A DNA stretch of 64,000 nt from Bacteroidales bacterium UBA2712 (GCA_002354055.1 DEKW01000012.1:1-64000), one strand, 5' to 3'. Counted from the first letter of the stretch, positions 50,309 through 59,802 are shown. The notes: generated by a model from the sequence alone, not told the origin. A program made the numbers and translations.

Positions 50309-53300
50309 ATGAGAAATTTAAACTTTTTAAGGAAGTCAGAGCGGAAGAGCGTCGGAACGACGTTGGCTTTGACCGTCGGTTCACCGTCGGCTCACCGTCG
50401 GTATTCGGCACTAAAACACCTTGCTTTTATGCTGCTGTTTTTGCTTGGCAGTCTGAATGTGTGGGGAGCGGAAACGGAATTGTTTTCGCAGAGTTATCCT
50501 GGGTCTCCGTCTAAATATGTGGGAAGTTATACTGGGTCATTTACAATTACAACGGATGGTTACACATTAACATACGCCAATGTTAATAATGGTCAGCAGT
50601 CGGGCAGTGGATATCCTTGGAGTATAGTCCGAGCAGGTCGTAATGGTTCTAACGCATCTATTGCAACGATTACTTCAGGACAAATTGCGGAGGAGGTATC
50701 AAAGGTATCTATTAATTTTACACAAGTAGACGCATCCAAAACTAATGAGTTGTATTTGGAGGTCGCTGATAATGCTAGTTTTAATTCTGCTACGAAAATT
50801 TCTAAAACCATTGCTACGGGGGCGATAAACTTTACGATTGCATCTCCGGCCGAAAACCAGTATTATAGAATAGTTATCGACTTAAAAGCGGGGTCGAGTA
50901 ATGGTTTTACACGATTCGATGGAGTAACTTTTTATCAAAATGCGGGTGGCTCATCAGATCCGACCATTTCTGTTGAGCCAGTTGGAGCGAAGTGTGGTGT
51001 TGGCGATGAGGTTACATTGAGTCTTGAGGCGGCACCTCATACATCCGGCAAGACATTAAGTTACCAATGGTATAGCAATTCTTCGTCAAGTACAGAGGGT
51101 GCAAGTGAGGTCGGCACGAATAGTGCCTCTTACGTTCCCTCCACGGCGAGTGCAGTAACTACTTACTATTACTGCGTGGTTTCTGAGCAAGATGGTGGAT
51201 CGACGACTTCTAATATTGTTGCGGTTGAAGTGAAAACACCGCAGGACATTGTACATATAATGCCGACTAGTAGTACTGAAGGCGCAGAGTTTCTTTTGAA
51301 TGATGTTACTGTAACATATGCTAACGGAAAGAATATCTATGTGAAAGACGACAGTGGATATATGTTAGTGTATGATAATAATAGTGCTATTTCGGGTGCA
51401 GCGAATGGAAAAGTACTTCATGGCTTGTGGGGTAAAGCAAAATTATACAATGGGCTTCCTGAGATTTCAACGGTAACTCAGGCTCCGACTGTTACTGATG
51501 GTTCGGCAGTTGAGCCGGAAGATCTGGATGCTGATCCAACAGACGATGATTTGAATAAATATGTAACATTAGAGGGTGTTACTTTTGCATCAGCACAGAC
51601 TTTATCAACTACTGGAAGTATCGAGAATATTACAGGTTCTTTTAAGAGCTCTAATTTGACAATTCGCAACAATTTCAAGATAGCAGCTTCTTTAGCAGCC
51701 GGTACCTCCTATCGAGTAGTCGGAGTAGTTCAAAAATATAATTCAGGTTATCAGGTATATCCAATCTCTTTTGAGGAACAAGCAGATCCTACGGTAACGT
51801 TATCTCCTGCTGCACTTGATTTTGGAACAATTGGAGTGGGTGACGATGCACCTGCTGTACAAACCTTTACAGTAAGCGGTTCGAATTTAACAGAAAATCT
51901 AACAGCAAGTGTAACTGCCGGTTCAGATTATTATGATATCGCAGTGACAGCCGGTAGCTTAAATCAAGACGGTGGTACTGTTTCTGCAACAATTACTGTT
52001 ACTCCAAAGAGTGCGATAAGTGCAAGTGCAGGAACAAAAGCAGGTACTGTTACAGTTTCCGGTAATGGCTTGTCCGAAACGGTTTCTTTGTCCGCCGAGG
52101 TAAAGGCTAAACATACTGTTACATGGAATAATAATGGAACACTGAACACTACTCAAGTAATTGATGGCGAAAAGCCTTCCTTCCCTACTACTCCGGTTCC
52201 TTGCGATGCGACCAGTACTACTTTTGTGGGATGGGCTACTGCTCCGTGGGAAGACAAGATAGATGATTTGGCAGGAAAAACTGTTCATACATCCAATGCA
52301 ACCATGGATGCTGTAACTACGGATGACATTGTTTATTATGCAGTATTTGCAAAGAGTGTAGGTGGCGCTTTTGATGGTACGACAGGTGGAGAGTTCTATA
52401 TCTATGCGGACATTGATGACACAAAGTATTATGCAAAAGCATTTGCTAGCAAGATCGAAAGTACAACCGACATCGCAGAAGCAGTTAAGTACACTTTTGA
52501 AAAAATAGAAGAAGACGAGACGACGTACTTTGCTATCAAGAGTGGAGATTATTATTTGGGATGGTCATCTAGTACGAACTTTACAATTAATAATGCAGAG
52601 CCGGTAAAGTTTAAACCAGAAAGTGGTCAATATGGAACATGGCGTTTAATGGTGGCTTCTACAATAGGAGCACAAACCCCCCGTTCCTTTGTCTATAGAA
52701 CAGGAACAACTAACAAATTTGCTCCCTACGCAGTATCTGGAATTGATGGCACTGAGTACTATGATGTTGAAATAGGCAGCGGAGCAAGTATGTCAGATTA
52801 CATGACGACTTGTTGCGAGAAACATTCTATTACGATTGATAGCGAGATAGCAAATGGCAATGTAGTAGCAGATAAGGATGAAGCATGTGAGGGGAAAAAG
52901 GTAACTTTGACTCCGACAGCTGATCCCGCATATCATTTTGGTTCATGGAGTGTAACATACAATGACGGCGAAGAAAAATCCATTACTCCCGACGGAGAAG
53001 GCAAATTTGACATGCCGGCATATGATGTAACCGTTAGCGCAAGTTTTGTGCATGATCCTTGTACCAACCTTTCCGCTCCGACCTTGAACGGTGCTATTGC
53101 TGTTACGTACAATAGCGCGACCATCAATTGGAATTCAGTTGCACATGCTGTGTCATACGACGTAGTGATAGTTAGACATTCGGATAGCGAGCCTATTTTC
53201 AGCGGTAATGTGACGGCTACAGACAAGGCTCTTACCGGTTTGGATCCTGAGACACAATACGACTACAGCATTATGGGTGTAGGAGATGGTTCTGACTATT

Positions 53301-56191
53301 GCACAAGCGGCAATAACACATTGGAAGGCAACTTTACCACCAGTGCTTTGCCAGAAGTACAACTTTGGTTAGTAAAGAAACAAGGCGCAGCAGCTGTTGA
53401 TGGAGGAAAGCACGCGTTGGGCGTAGAGTTTGATATTACTCCGAGTGACCTTAGTTGCACAAAGACTTTCGTAGGATGGACAGATGCCGCTAATAAGGAT
53501 TACACCCATGCTACTGATGCTCCGAGTGTGCTGATTAATAAGTATACCTTCACAACCGAAGATGCTGTAACTCTCTATGCAGTTTATGCAGATGTAACTC
53601 CGGGTGCAACTACTTATACATTAACTCCTGCTACTTCCATGAGCGAGGGTACATACGTAATTGCTGCATATGACGAGAATTATAAAGCGCTAACAGGTGC
53701 AGTGTCGAGCGGTAAGTTAGTTAATGAAACTACCGGATCTGCTATAGATGGAGAAGGTAAGTTGGTATCTTTACCGACAGATGCATGTGAATTTACCTTT
53801 ACTGCGGTTACAGGAGGATACTCAATCCAGAAACCCAATGACGATTACTTAGGGTATACAAGTACGTCTGATAATAATAAACTTGCATTTGGAGACTATT
53901 CAAGTCTTGTATGGAGTGTAAATGCTAACGCAAAAGAAGGAAGTCCAGTTAATGGTGTGTCTTTAACAACTAGTGCGTATAAAGTTAGTGCAAACGCCAG
54001 TGCAGGTTCTGATACTTGGGTTCGCGGATACAAATCCTCTGGAAGTATATATCAACCGATTTATCTCTTCAAGAAAGCCGCAGGTGCAAGTACAGCAACC
54101 AACTACGCCACAACTTGCGCAGATGCTCCGGAGGCAACTCCGAGCCCCACAAGCGTAGAGGCAGTTGCAGCAGGTGCAAGTGGAACTATCACAATGAGTT
54201 ATGAGAATGTGAATACGAGCGCTCTGGATGTTACTCTCTGCAATGACGCTGCAGGTAAAGAAGCATTTACAGGCGATTGGTTAAGCGCTTCGCTCAGTTC
54301 AACGAATATCTCTTACACCGTCAATCCGAATACTACATATGAGGCTCGTACGGCGTATATCAAGCTGACTGCTCCTGAGACCACAGACGCAACGGATCCT
54401 GCAGTAGTTATCATTCCTGTAACTCAAGCGAAGTATATTCCTGAGTTTGCAAGTCTTGCAGATCTTGTTGCAGCCAATATCCCGACGGGAACGGATGTAA
54501 AGGTTAGTTTCTCGCACATTAAGATTAGCGCTGATATCGCAATTATTAGCGGACAACGCAAGGGTGTATATCTGGAACAAAAAGCTGCAAATAATAAAGA
54601 TATTGAGATTTACTATGCTGCTTCGCCGTACGTACCTACTGAACCCACCGCATGGGTAAAGAATGGTTATGTATCTGCTACTAATTTGCAAGCAACATGG
54701 ACGTACTATAATAGTAATGATGTTTGGGAGTTGATTCCTGCTGGTGGGTTCAATTGGGCGAGTGATCTCACTTATGAAGGTCCTGCTGCCTCTCAGATTT
54801 CTGTAACTCCTTCTGGAAATATTGAATTCGCAACTGTAGAACAAGGAGCAGATCTTCCGAGCGGAGAGACTCTTACCGTAACACTTACAAACGTTGAATC
54901 TGCTACAGCAACACTGGTAGGTGATAATTTCAGCATTGACAAAACAGATCTCACTGATGGCGATGAAATTACTGTTTCGGTTGTAAGCACAGCTACTGTA
55001 GGTGATTATTCAGCAACACTGACAATCTCTGATAATGCTACTGAGAATCCTGCAGATCCTGTTGTAATTAATGTGATATTTATAGTTGAGACTCCTGAGA
55101 CTCCGGTTAGTACTACTTCGCAGTGGGTCGCAGCAACCGAAATCACTGAAGGAATGCAAGTACTTATTGTTGGAGAAAGAAACGATAAAGTTTATGCTGT
55201 GGGCGCACAGACAACTAATAACCGTACTGCAGTCGAAGGTTCTCTAAATGAAGGTATCTTCACGCCTGGAGAGAATACGATGGCATTTACCGTAGTTGCT
55301 CAAGATGGTGGCAAATTTGCTCTCCAAGCATCAAATGGTAAATATCTCTACGCTGCAGGTTCTGGTTCTGGCAAGAACTACTTGAGAAGCCAAGCAGAGG
55401 TAGATGGCAATGCTAAGTGGACGTTGAGTGTAAGTAGTGCTACGGCTAATGGTACTAATACGAATAATCAGTTGAAACTGAATAATAGTAATGACATATT
55501 CTCTTGCTATTCAAGTGGACAAAAGTCTATCGCATTCTATGTCCCGCAACCGGCTCCTGCGAAGGAAGTTATCCGCGGTGAACTTAGCAATGGCAAATGG
55601 GGAACGATCTGTCCGAAACAGACGGTAGAGAATGTAGAAGGCGCCACGTTCTATCAGATCTCGTATCTCGAGGAGCAAGGCGGTCTGCCTTACAATGTAG
55701 TATTCGACCAAATCAGCGGTACAACCCTTACAGCCGGTCAACCATACTTCTTTATCGCAGAGGGAGAAGAGATCCGCGGTATTAAGACAGGTGCGGAACT
55801 TACTGAAGCAGGTGACGGCGTGAACGGTTTCTATGGATATATAGGTGCAAGCTCGAAGGAACTCACTGTTTATAACACAGATTATAATGCGGCTGCAAAT
55901 AACACCTTCGTAATCCACAACAACTCTGTATTCCGTATCAACCAAGGAGGTACGATGCTGAAGAGTGAGCGTTGCTACATTAATATTAACTCGACCGAAC
56001 CGAGCCGTACGGCTAAGTCTTCGATTCCTGGTCGCCGTCGTATCTCGATGAGTGTACAGAATACGAATGTCGCTACCGGAGTGGATGCTATCAATGCTTC
56101 CGAGACGCCGATGAAGTTGATGATCGATGGTCAGCTGTTCATCCTCCGCGGAGAGAAGATGTATGACGCAACCGGTAGGTTGGTAAAATAA
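50309..56191 (+). CDS. Giant multidomain surface protein 2
   Basis: 1960 residues. It starts MRNLNFLRKSERKS, like giant protein 1 (MRNLTFK). An extension of about 34 residues, partly encoded by 11-base units, precedes the hydrophobic signal (HLAFMLLFLLGSLNVWG). Domains seen: Ig-like modules (GVGDEVTLSLEAAPHTSGKT, SYQWYSNSS), choice-of-anchor-like TVTLSPAALDFGTIGVGDDA, B-repeat-like segments (HTVTWNNNGTLNTTQV), a fibronectin type III-like module (APTLNGAIAVTYNSATINWN) and another choice-of-anchor type (NIEFATVEQGADLPSGETLT). It ends with the shared C-terminal motif MIDGQLFILRGEKMYDATG. Probably cell-surface exposed. The first 2.3 kb is AT-richer than the window average. Confidence 0.8.
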   Translation: MRNLNFLRKSERKSVGTTLALTVGSPSAHRRYSALKHLAFMLLFLLGSLNVWGAETELFSQSYPGSPSKYVGSYTGSFTITTDGYTLTYANVNNGQQSGSGYPWSIVRAGRNGSNASIATITSGQIAEEVSKVSINFTQVDASKTNELYLEVADNASFNSATKISKTIATGAINFTIASPAENQYYRIVIDLKAGSSNGFTRFDGVTFYQNAGGSSDPTISVEPVGAKCGVGDEVTLSLEAAPHTSGKTLSYQWYSNSSSSTEGASEVGTNSASYVPSTASAVTTYYYCVVSEQDGGSTTSNIVAVEVKTPQDIVHIMPTSSTEGAEFLLNDVTVTYANGKNIYVKDDSGYMLVYDNNSAISGAANGKVLHGLWGKAKLYNGLPEISTVTQAPTVTDGSAVEPEDLDADPTDDDLNKYVTLEGVTFASAQTLSTTGSIENITGSFKSSNLTIRNNFKIAASLAAGTSYRVVGVVQKYNSGYQVYPISFEEQADPTVTLSPAALDFGTIGVGDDAPAVQTFTVSGSNLTENLTASVTAGSDYYDIAVTAGSLNQDGGTVSATITVTPKSAISASAGTKAGTVTVSGNGLSETVSLSAEVKAKHTVTWNNNGTLNTTQVIDGEKPSFPTTPVPCDATSTTFVGWATAPWEDKIDDLAGKTVHTSNATMDAVTTDDIVYYAVFAKSVGGAFDGTTGGEFYIYADIDDTKYYAKAFASKIESTTDIAEAVKYTFEKIEEDETTYFAIKSGDYYLGWSSSTNFTINNAEPVKFKPESGQYGTWRLMVASTIGAQTPRSFVYRTGTTNKFAPYAVSGIDGTEYYDVEIGSGASMSDYMTTCCEKHSITIDSEIANGNVVADKDEACEGKKVTLTPTADPAYHFGSWSVTYNDGEEKSITPDGEGKFDMPAYDVTVSASFVHDPCTNLSAPTLNGAIAVTYNSATINWNSVAHAVSYDVVIVRHSDSEPIFSGNVTATDKALTGLDPETQYDYSIMGVGDGSDYCTSGNNTLEGNFTTSALPEVQLWLVKKQGAAAVDGGKHALGVEFDITPSDLSCTKTFVGWTDAANKDYTHATDAPSVLINKYTFTTEDAVTLYAVYADVTPGATTYTLTPATSMSEGTYVIAAYDENYKALTGAVSSGKLVNETTGSAIDGEGKLVSLPTDACEFTFTAVTGGYSIQKPNDDYLGYTSTSDNNKLAFGDYSSLVWSVNANAKEGSPVNGVSLTTSAYKVSANASAGSDTWVRGYKSSGSIYQPIYLFKKAAGASTATNYATTCADAPEATPSPTSVEAVAAGASGTITMSYENVNTSALDVTLCNDAAGKEAFTGDWLSASLSSTNISYTVNPNTTYEARTAYIKLTAPETTDATDPAVVIIPVTQAKYIPEFASLADLVAANIPTGTDVKVSFSHIKISADIAIISGQRKGVYLEQKAANNKDIEIYYAASPYVPTEPTAWVKNGYVSATNLQATWTYYNSNDVWELIPAGGFNWASDLTYEGPAASQISVTPSGNIEFATVEQGADLPSGETLTVTLTNVESATATLVGDNFSIDKTDLTDGDEITVSVVSTATVGDYSATLTISDNATENPADPVVINVIFIVETPETPVSTTSQWVAATEITEGMQVLIVGERNDKVYAVGAQTTNNRTAVEGSLNEGIFTPGENTMAFTVVAQDGGKFALQASNGKYLYAAGSGSGKNYLRSQAEVDGNAKWTLSVSSATANGTNTNNQLKLNNSNDIFSCYSSGQKSIAFYVPQPAPAKEVIRGELSNGKWGTICPKQTVENVEGATFYQISYLEEQGGLPYNVVFDQISGTTLTAGQPYFFIAEGEEIRGIKTGAELTEAGDGVNGFYGYIGASSKELTVYNTDYNAAANNTFVIHNNSVFRINQGGTMLKSERCYININSTEPSRTAKSSIPGRRRISMSVQNTNVATGVDAINASETPMKLMIDGQLFILRGEKMYDATGRLVK
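50369..50401 (+). repeat. Three 11-base units in the giant protein 2 leader
   Basis: TTGACCGTCGG, TTCACCGTCGG, CTCACCGTCGG. TTGACCGTCGG is the reverse complement of the unit in giant protein 1 (CCGACGGTCAA). Confidence 0.88.
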
Positions 56192-56230
56192 ATGATGGTT
56201 GAATGTAAAACGATTAAAAAGAGAACAATT

Positions 56231-56356
56231 ATGAAAAAGACATATAATCAACCGATAGTTGAGGTAGCACATCTGATCAATGGAGTACAAGCGTTATGCT
56301 CCAGCGGTAATGTAGATTTGGGTGGTGGTGGCGGAGGCTCCATCGATCCGGACTAA
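56231..56356 (+). CDS. Small peptide downstream of giant protein 2
   Basis: 41 residues: MKKTYNQPIVEVAHLINGVQ followed by a cysteine (ALCSSGN), a run of six glycines and SIDPD. It is a paralogue of the peptide at 48893, lies 39 bases after the giant gene and is followed by a good terminator, so the two are probably cotranscribed. Confidence 0.62.
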   Translation: MKKTYNQPIVEVAHLINGVQALCSSGNVDLGGGGGGSIDPD

Positions 56357-56377
56357 AAACCGGCTTCAAGTACCAAG

Positions 56378-56408
56378 CAGCCCTGTCAGAAATGGCAGGG
56401 CTGTTTGT
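56378..56408 (+). terminator. Terminator after the second peptide gene
   Basis: 10-bp stem CAGCCCTGTC/GGCAGGGCTG with loop AGAAAT, followed by TTTGTG. Confidence 0.75.
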
Positions 56409-56475
56409 GTTATGGCTCGCAAGGATAGCGCCGAGGGTTAGACCGGTGGGGAGGAACGAGAGGCAGCGGGGAGGG

Positions 56476-56940
56476 CTCGCGCAAAGATGCGCGAGAAATG
56501 CACAGAGAGGACCGCAAAGATGCGGGGAATGGATGCCGGATAGCATCCGGCGCAATGGACGAAATAGGCCCGCAAGGATGCGCGAGAACAGAAGAAAGAA
56601 AAAGCCGGATAGTATCCGGCATAACTACCAAGAAAGGCTCGCGCAAGGATGCGCGAGAAATGCATAGAGGAAAGCCGGCATCCGATGCCGGGGAAAAGAA
56701 GAAAGAAAAAGCCGGATGACATCCGGCATAACTACCAAGAAATGCTCGCGCAAAGATGCGCGAGAAATGCACAGAGAAAAGCCGGCATAATATGCCGGAC
56801 AATGGACGAAAGGAAAGCCGGCATCCGATGCCGGGGAAAAGAAGAAAGAAAAAGCCGGATGACATCCGGCGGAATGGACACAGAGGGGAAGCCGCCTCTC
56901 AGGCGGCGCAATGAACGAAAGGAACCCGCAAGGATGCGGG
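56476..56940. repeat. Array of about 14 short stem-loops
   Basis: A gene-free stretch of small palindromes joined by repeated linkers. Stem-loop types: CTCGCGC/GCGCGAG (three copies), GCCGGAT/ATCCGGC (four), GCCGGCAT/ATGCCGG (three), GCCGCCT/AGGCGGC and CCCGCA/TGCGGG. The linkers recur with few changes (AAATGCACAGAG, AATGGACGAAA, AAGAAGAAAGAAAAA, ATAACTACCAAGAAA). Frames on both strands stay open only because the repeats lack stops. The remaining 118 bases to the phosphatase gene show nothing recognised. Confidence 0.85.
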
Positions 56941-57044
56941 GGGGGGAGAAAATGAAAAAAAACGGACAAAAACCCTACGGAGATGTACGTAATGGTAACG
57001 AGATGCTAACGGGAATGGACCGTAAATGGGCTCACGGGAGACTT

Positions 57045-57078
57045 AAAAAACGCTTGGCTTAGTGGCCAAGCGCTTTTT
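57045..57078. terminator. Terminator of the alkaline phosphatase operon
   Basis: 8-bp stem CGCTTGGC (57051-57058) with GCCAAGCG (57065-57072), with an A-run on the left and a T-run on the right. On the minus strand one arm lies in the last phosphatase codons (ALGH). Confidence 0.75.
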
Positions 57079-58501
57079 TGAGGAGAGGAACGATGTCGGA
57101 GTTGTCGTGCCATCCGGAGAAGAGTTCGGCGTTGGGGCCGATGGCGAAGATCGGAACGGCGTGTGCCGAGTGGGCGCGAGTGGTCCAACCGACGTGGGCT
57201 TTTTTATTCAGCAACGCGATGCCTGCTTCGCCAAGCGAGTTGATGGTCTTGTACATGTTCTTGGCATCCTTGCCCTTGCCTTCGCATGCCTTCTCGTAGA
57301 GGTCTTTGAGGTCATCCTCCTCATCGGAAGAGATCTCCACGGTGTCCCAGAAACCGAGGTTCTCGCGGTAGAGACGCTTCACATCCTCCCAGCGGGGTTT
57401 GGATGTCTCTTTGAAGAGCTTCGTGAAGCGGTCGGAGAGGACCCAAGAGGAGCATTTCTGGTTTCGGAGGATGTCCAGATGGAGGGTATAATCGCTGTTG
57501 CCGAGCGCCAGACCGCCTGTCTCATGATCGGCGGTGACGAGGATGAGGGTCTCGTCGGGGTGCGCGAGATAGAAATCATAGGCGACTTGCATGGCGTCGT
57601 TCATATCCCAAGTCTCGCCGATGGAGGTAGCGGCATCGTCGGCATGGCAGGCGTAGTCAATCATACCACCCTCGACCATCATGAAGAAGCGCTCGTAGCG
57701 GGCATTGAGGAAGGGTATGGCGGTTGAGACTATCTGCGTGAGCGTCAGGTCGCCGTCTTTGCGGTCGATGGCATAGGGGAGGTTACTTCCATGGTTCATC
57801 CCTGTGTCACAGGGCTGGACCATGATTAATTTAGGATTTAGGATTTCGGGTTTAGGATTTAGGATTTTAGATTTAGGATTTAGGAATTGTCGGGCTTCTG
57901 CGAAGCTGCGGACGATGGTGTAGCCGTTTTGCTCGGCTAAGCGGTAGAGGTTCGTGGACTTGTTGTCATGCTTGCCCTGAGGGTGATGGAAACCGGCACC
58001 GCCGAAGAAATCGAAACCGGAGGCGCAGAGCTGTTTGCCGATCTTGTAGTACTCGTTGCGTTCCTTGACATGGGCGTAGAAGGCCGCCGGCGTTGCATGA
58101 TCGATGGCGACGGTGGTCATGATGCCGATGCCCCATCCTTGGGTTTTGAGGTCCTCGGCGATGGTCGTCAGGCGGTTGCCGTCGGCATCGAGACCGAGGG
58201 TGCCGTTGTTGGTCTTGGAGCCCGTGGCGAGACATGTGCCTGCGGCCGCGGAGTCGGTGATACCGTTGGATTTGGAGTACGTCGAAGCATGCCCGGAGTA
58301 GGGAAAAGTGGTCATCAGCGTTTGTACGCGGCCGAGGGGCTCGCCTTGGATTGCCGAGCGGTACATCTCTGCCGAGAGGACCTGGTTGGTGCCCATGCCG
58401 TCACCGATGAAATAGAAGATGTACTTGATTTCGGCGGAGGCGGAGAGGGAGTACAGAATACAGAGTACAGAGTACAGACAAATTAGGAGATGACGTTTCA
58501 T
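57059..58501 (-). CDS. Alkaline phosphatase
   Basis: 480 residues. The signal peptide has its hydrophobic core (LYSVLCILYS) encoded by four tandem heptamers. Metal and catalytic motifs: FYFIGDGMGTNQV, the nucleophile Ser in NGITDSAAAGTCLATG, IDHATPAAFYAH, MVEGGMIDYACHADD and VTADHETGG. The family hydrolyses phosphomonoesters in the periplasm, using zinc and magnesium. Oddity: the segment between SFAEARQF and MVQPCDTG contains SKILNPKPEILNPK, encoded by eight heptamers (57830-57885). It starts within the last bases of the exonuclease gene (4-base overlap). Confidence 0.94.
   Translation of the reverse strand: MKRHLLICLYSVLCILYSLSASAEIKYIFYFIGDGMGTNQVLSAEMYRSAIQGEPLGRVQTLMTTFPYSGHASTYSKSNGITDSAAAGTCLATGSKTNNGTLGLDADGNRLTTIAEDLKTQGWGIGIMTTVAIDHATPAAFYAHVKERNEYYKIGKQLCASGFDFFGGAGFHHPQGKHDNKSTNLYRLAEQNGYTIVRSFAEARQFLNPKSKILNPKPEILNPKLIMVQPCDTGMNHGSNLPYAIDRKDGDLTLTQIVSTAIPFLNARYERFFMMVEGGMIDYACHADDAATSIGETWDMNDAMQVAYDFYLAHPDETLILVTADHETGGLALGNSDYTLHLDILRNQKCSSWVLSDRFTKLFKETSKPRWEDVKRLYRENLGFWDTVEISSDEEDDLKDLYEKACEGKGKDAKNMYKTINSLGEAGIALLNKKAHVGWTTRAHSAHAVPIFAIGPNAELFSGWHDNSDIVPLLKKALGH
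57830..57885 (-). repeat. Eight heptamers inside the phosphatase gene
   Basis: On the plus strand: TTTAGGA twice, TTTCGGG, TTTAGGA twice, TTTTAGA, TTTAGGA twice. Perfect register over 56 bases, translated as an NPK-rich insertion. Confidence 0.92.
58450..58477 (-). repeat. Four heptamers encoding the phosphatase signal peptide core
   Basis: On the plus strand: AGTACAG, AATACAG, AGTACAG, AGTACAG. Read on the minus strand in its three cycling frames they give residues 9-17, LYSVLCILY. Confidence 0.92.
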
Positions 58502-59295
58502 TGCTTTTTCTTATTAGCAGTTTTACGATGGCGTTTTCGTTTGCGTGCTTCGCGTCTTTTGGCGGCTTGTCGTTCCTCGCGCTCCTCGAGAGTCAGGTGG
58601 GGCGGGGGCTCGATGCCTTGCTCGCGCAGACGCTGGTCCTGGATCTCCTGCTGGTGCTCGATCTGGCGCTCTTTCTCTTCGCGTTTGAGGGCGATGACTT
58701 CATCGGGGTCGAGTTGTTCGTGCGCGAGCAGATCCTCGTAGATGAGGAGTGTCGCCCATGCGTCCGTAGATGCGTAGCGCGCCTGCTCGGGCGTGAGGTG
58801 GGTGTTTTCCCAGTTGGTCAACTGCTGCGCTTTGGAGATCTTCTTGCCGAAACAGATGGCGTAGATCTTCTGCAGGCCGAGGTCGAGGATGCCGTATTGG
58901 GGCACCATATGCTGGATGTCCACACAGTTGGCAGGCGTGAAATTCCGCCTGCGTCGGAGTCCGTTGATATCATCGCGGAAAGCGAGTCCGACCTTGCAGA
59001 CGGCAGGGTTGGCAAAGAAATCCGCGAGTTCCTGGGGCATGCCTATATGGGTGAGTCGGAAGAGATAGCACCGCTCATGGGAGGCTATCTGGACGAGTGC
59101 CGTGGGGTAATGGATGCCTCGGGTGAATGAAGGCCGTGACTCCGTATCCACGCCTACTACCGGCTGCGCCGAGAGGTATGCCACGGCTTCGGGAACCTGT
59201 TCCGCGCGATCCACAACAATCACTTCGCCGTCGAAAGCGACGACCGGCATCCATTGGAGCAGATCGGAGTTAATATGATGTGTCTGATATCTCAT
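58498..59295 (-). CDS. 3'-5' exonuclease, RNase D/DEDDy type
   Basis: 265 residues. Exonuclease motifs: VVGVDTESRP (ExoI Asp/Glu), VGLAFRDDINGL (ExoII Asp) and ARYASTDAWATLLIYEDL (ExoIII with a Tyr-x3-Asp pattern), so a DEDDy enzyme. The C-terminal 70 residues are strongly charged (RLREQGIEPP, then EEREERQAAKRREARKRKRH) and may bind nucleic acid. No HRDC domain is seen. It probably trims structured RNA or DNA in the cytoplasm. It overlaps the DUF5063-like gene by 26 bases at its start. Confidence 0.88.
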   Translation of the reverse strand: MRYQTHHINSDLLQWMPVVAFDGEVIVVDRAEQVPEAVAYLSAQPVVGVDTESRPSFTRGIHYPTALVQIASHERCYLFRLTHIGMPQELADFFANPAVCKVGLAFRDDINGLRRRRNFTPANCVDIQHMVPQYGILDLGLQKIYAICFGKKISKAQQLTNWENTHLTPEQARYASTDAWATLLIYEDLLAHEQLDPDEVIALKREEKERQIEHQQEIQDQRLREQGIEPPPHLTLEEREERQAAKRREARKRKRHRKTANKKKQ

Positions 59296-59779
59296 GCAAA
59301 GCCCTCATGACGGCTAAAAGTTTACGACCCCAGTGATTATCAAACGCTTCGCGGCAGAGCACCACGGCGTCGTTCATGACCGGTTCCTCGCCAGTCTGGA
59401 AGGCAGCGGCGAGGTCCTTGAGTTCCTGATAGATATCCGCGAGACCTTCGGAGATATAGGCAGTCTGGATCTCGTCGGTGTAGATGCCCTGATCGACGAA
59501 GACGTCGAGATAGGCATCGTCCTGCCCTAAGAGGTTGCGGATGCCCACCAAGGCGAAGTTATAATCTTCCTCCGTGACAAACCGCTGCGGCTCGTCGTCC
59601 ATGACCGTCTCAGCGGGTTCGAGCAGTCTCGCCCGCAGATACAGGACCGGCAGAAGGCGTAACATCTGCTCCCGCCACTCCTCGCGATCGTGGTCTGCGG
59701 TCTGCTCAATGAGCAGGCAAGTTTGCGCCGCGGCGGTCACAAAAGCTATCGTAGAATCAGCATAAATGAAACTTTTCAT
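59270..59779 (-). CDS. DUF5063-like protein
   Basis: 169 residues from ATG at 59779; the frame extends further upstream but crosses the promoter, so I reject that start. Acidic, helical and cytoplasmic, recognised by its length and pattern (AFVTAAAQTCLLIEQTADHD, LLPVLYLRARLLEP, DIYQELKDLAAAFQTG, AFDNHWGRKL). Members of this family occur beside an RNase D-like exonuclease in Bacteroidota, as here. Function unknown. Confidence 0.75.
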   Translation of the reverse strand: MKSFIYADSTIAFVTAAAQTCLLIEQTADHDREEWREQMLRLLPVLYLRARLLEPAETVMDDEPQRFVTEEDYNFALVGIRNLLGQDDAYLDVFVDQGIYTDEIQTAYISEGLADIYQELKDLAAAFQTGEEPVMNDAVVLCREAFDNHWGRKLLAVMRALHEISDTSY

Positions 59780-59802
59780 ATACGGATTTAATAAAAAACG
59801 TG

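Noticed and set aside
56476..56940. CRISPR array
   Set aside because: Repeats are palindromes of several types with conserved linkers; there are no unique spacers of constant length and no cas genes.
56410..56969. Open frames of 90-150 codons on the minus strand within the stem-loop array
   Set aside because: The repeat units lack stop codons in several frames on both strands; the products are low complexity and shared between frames.
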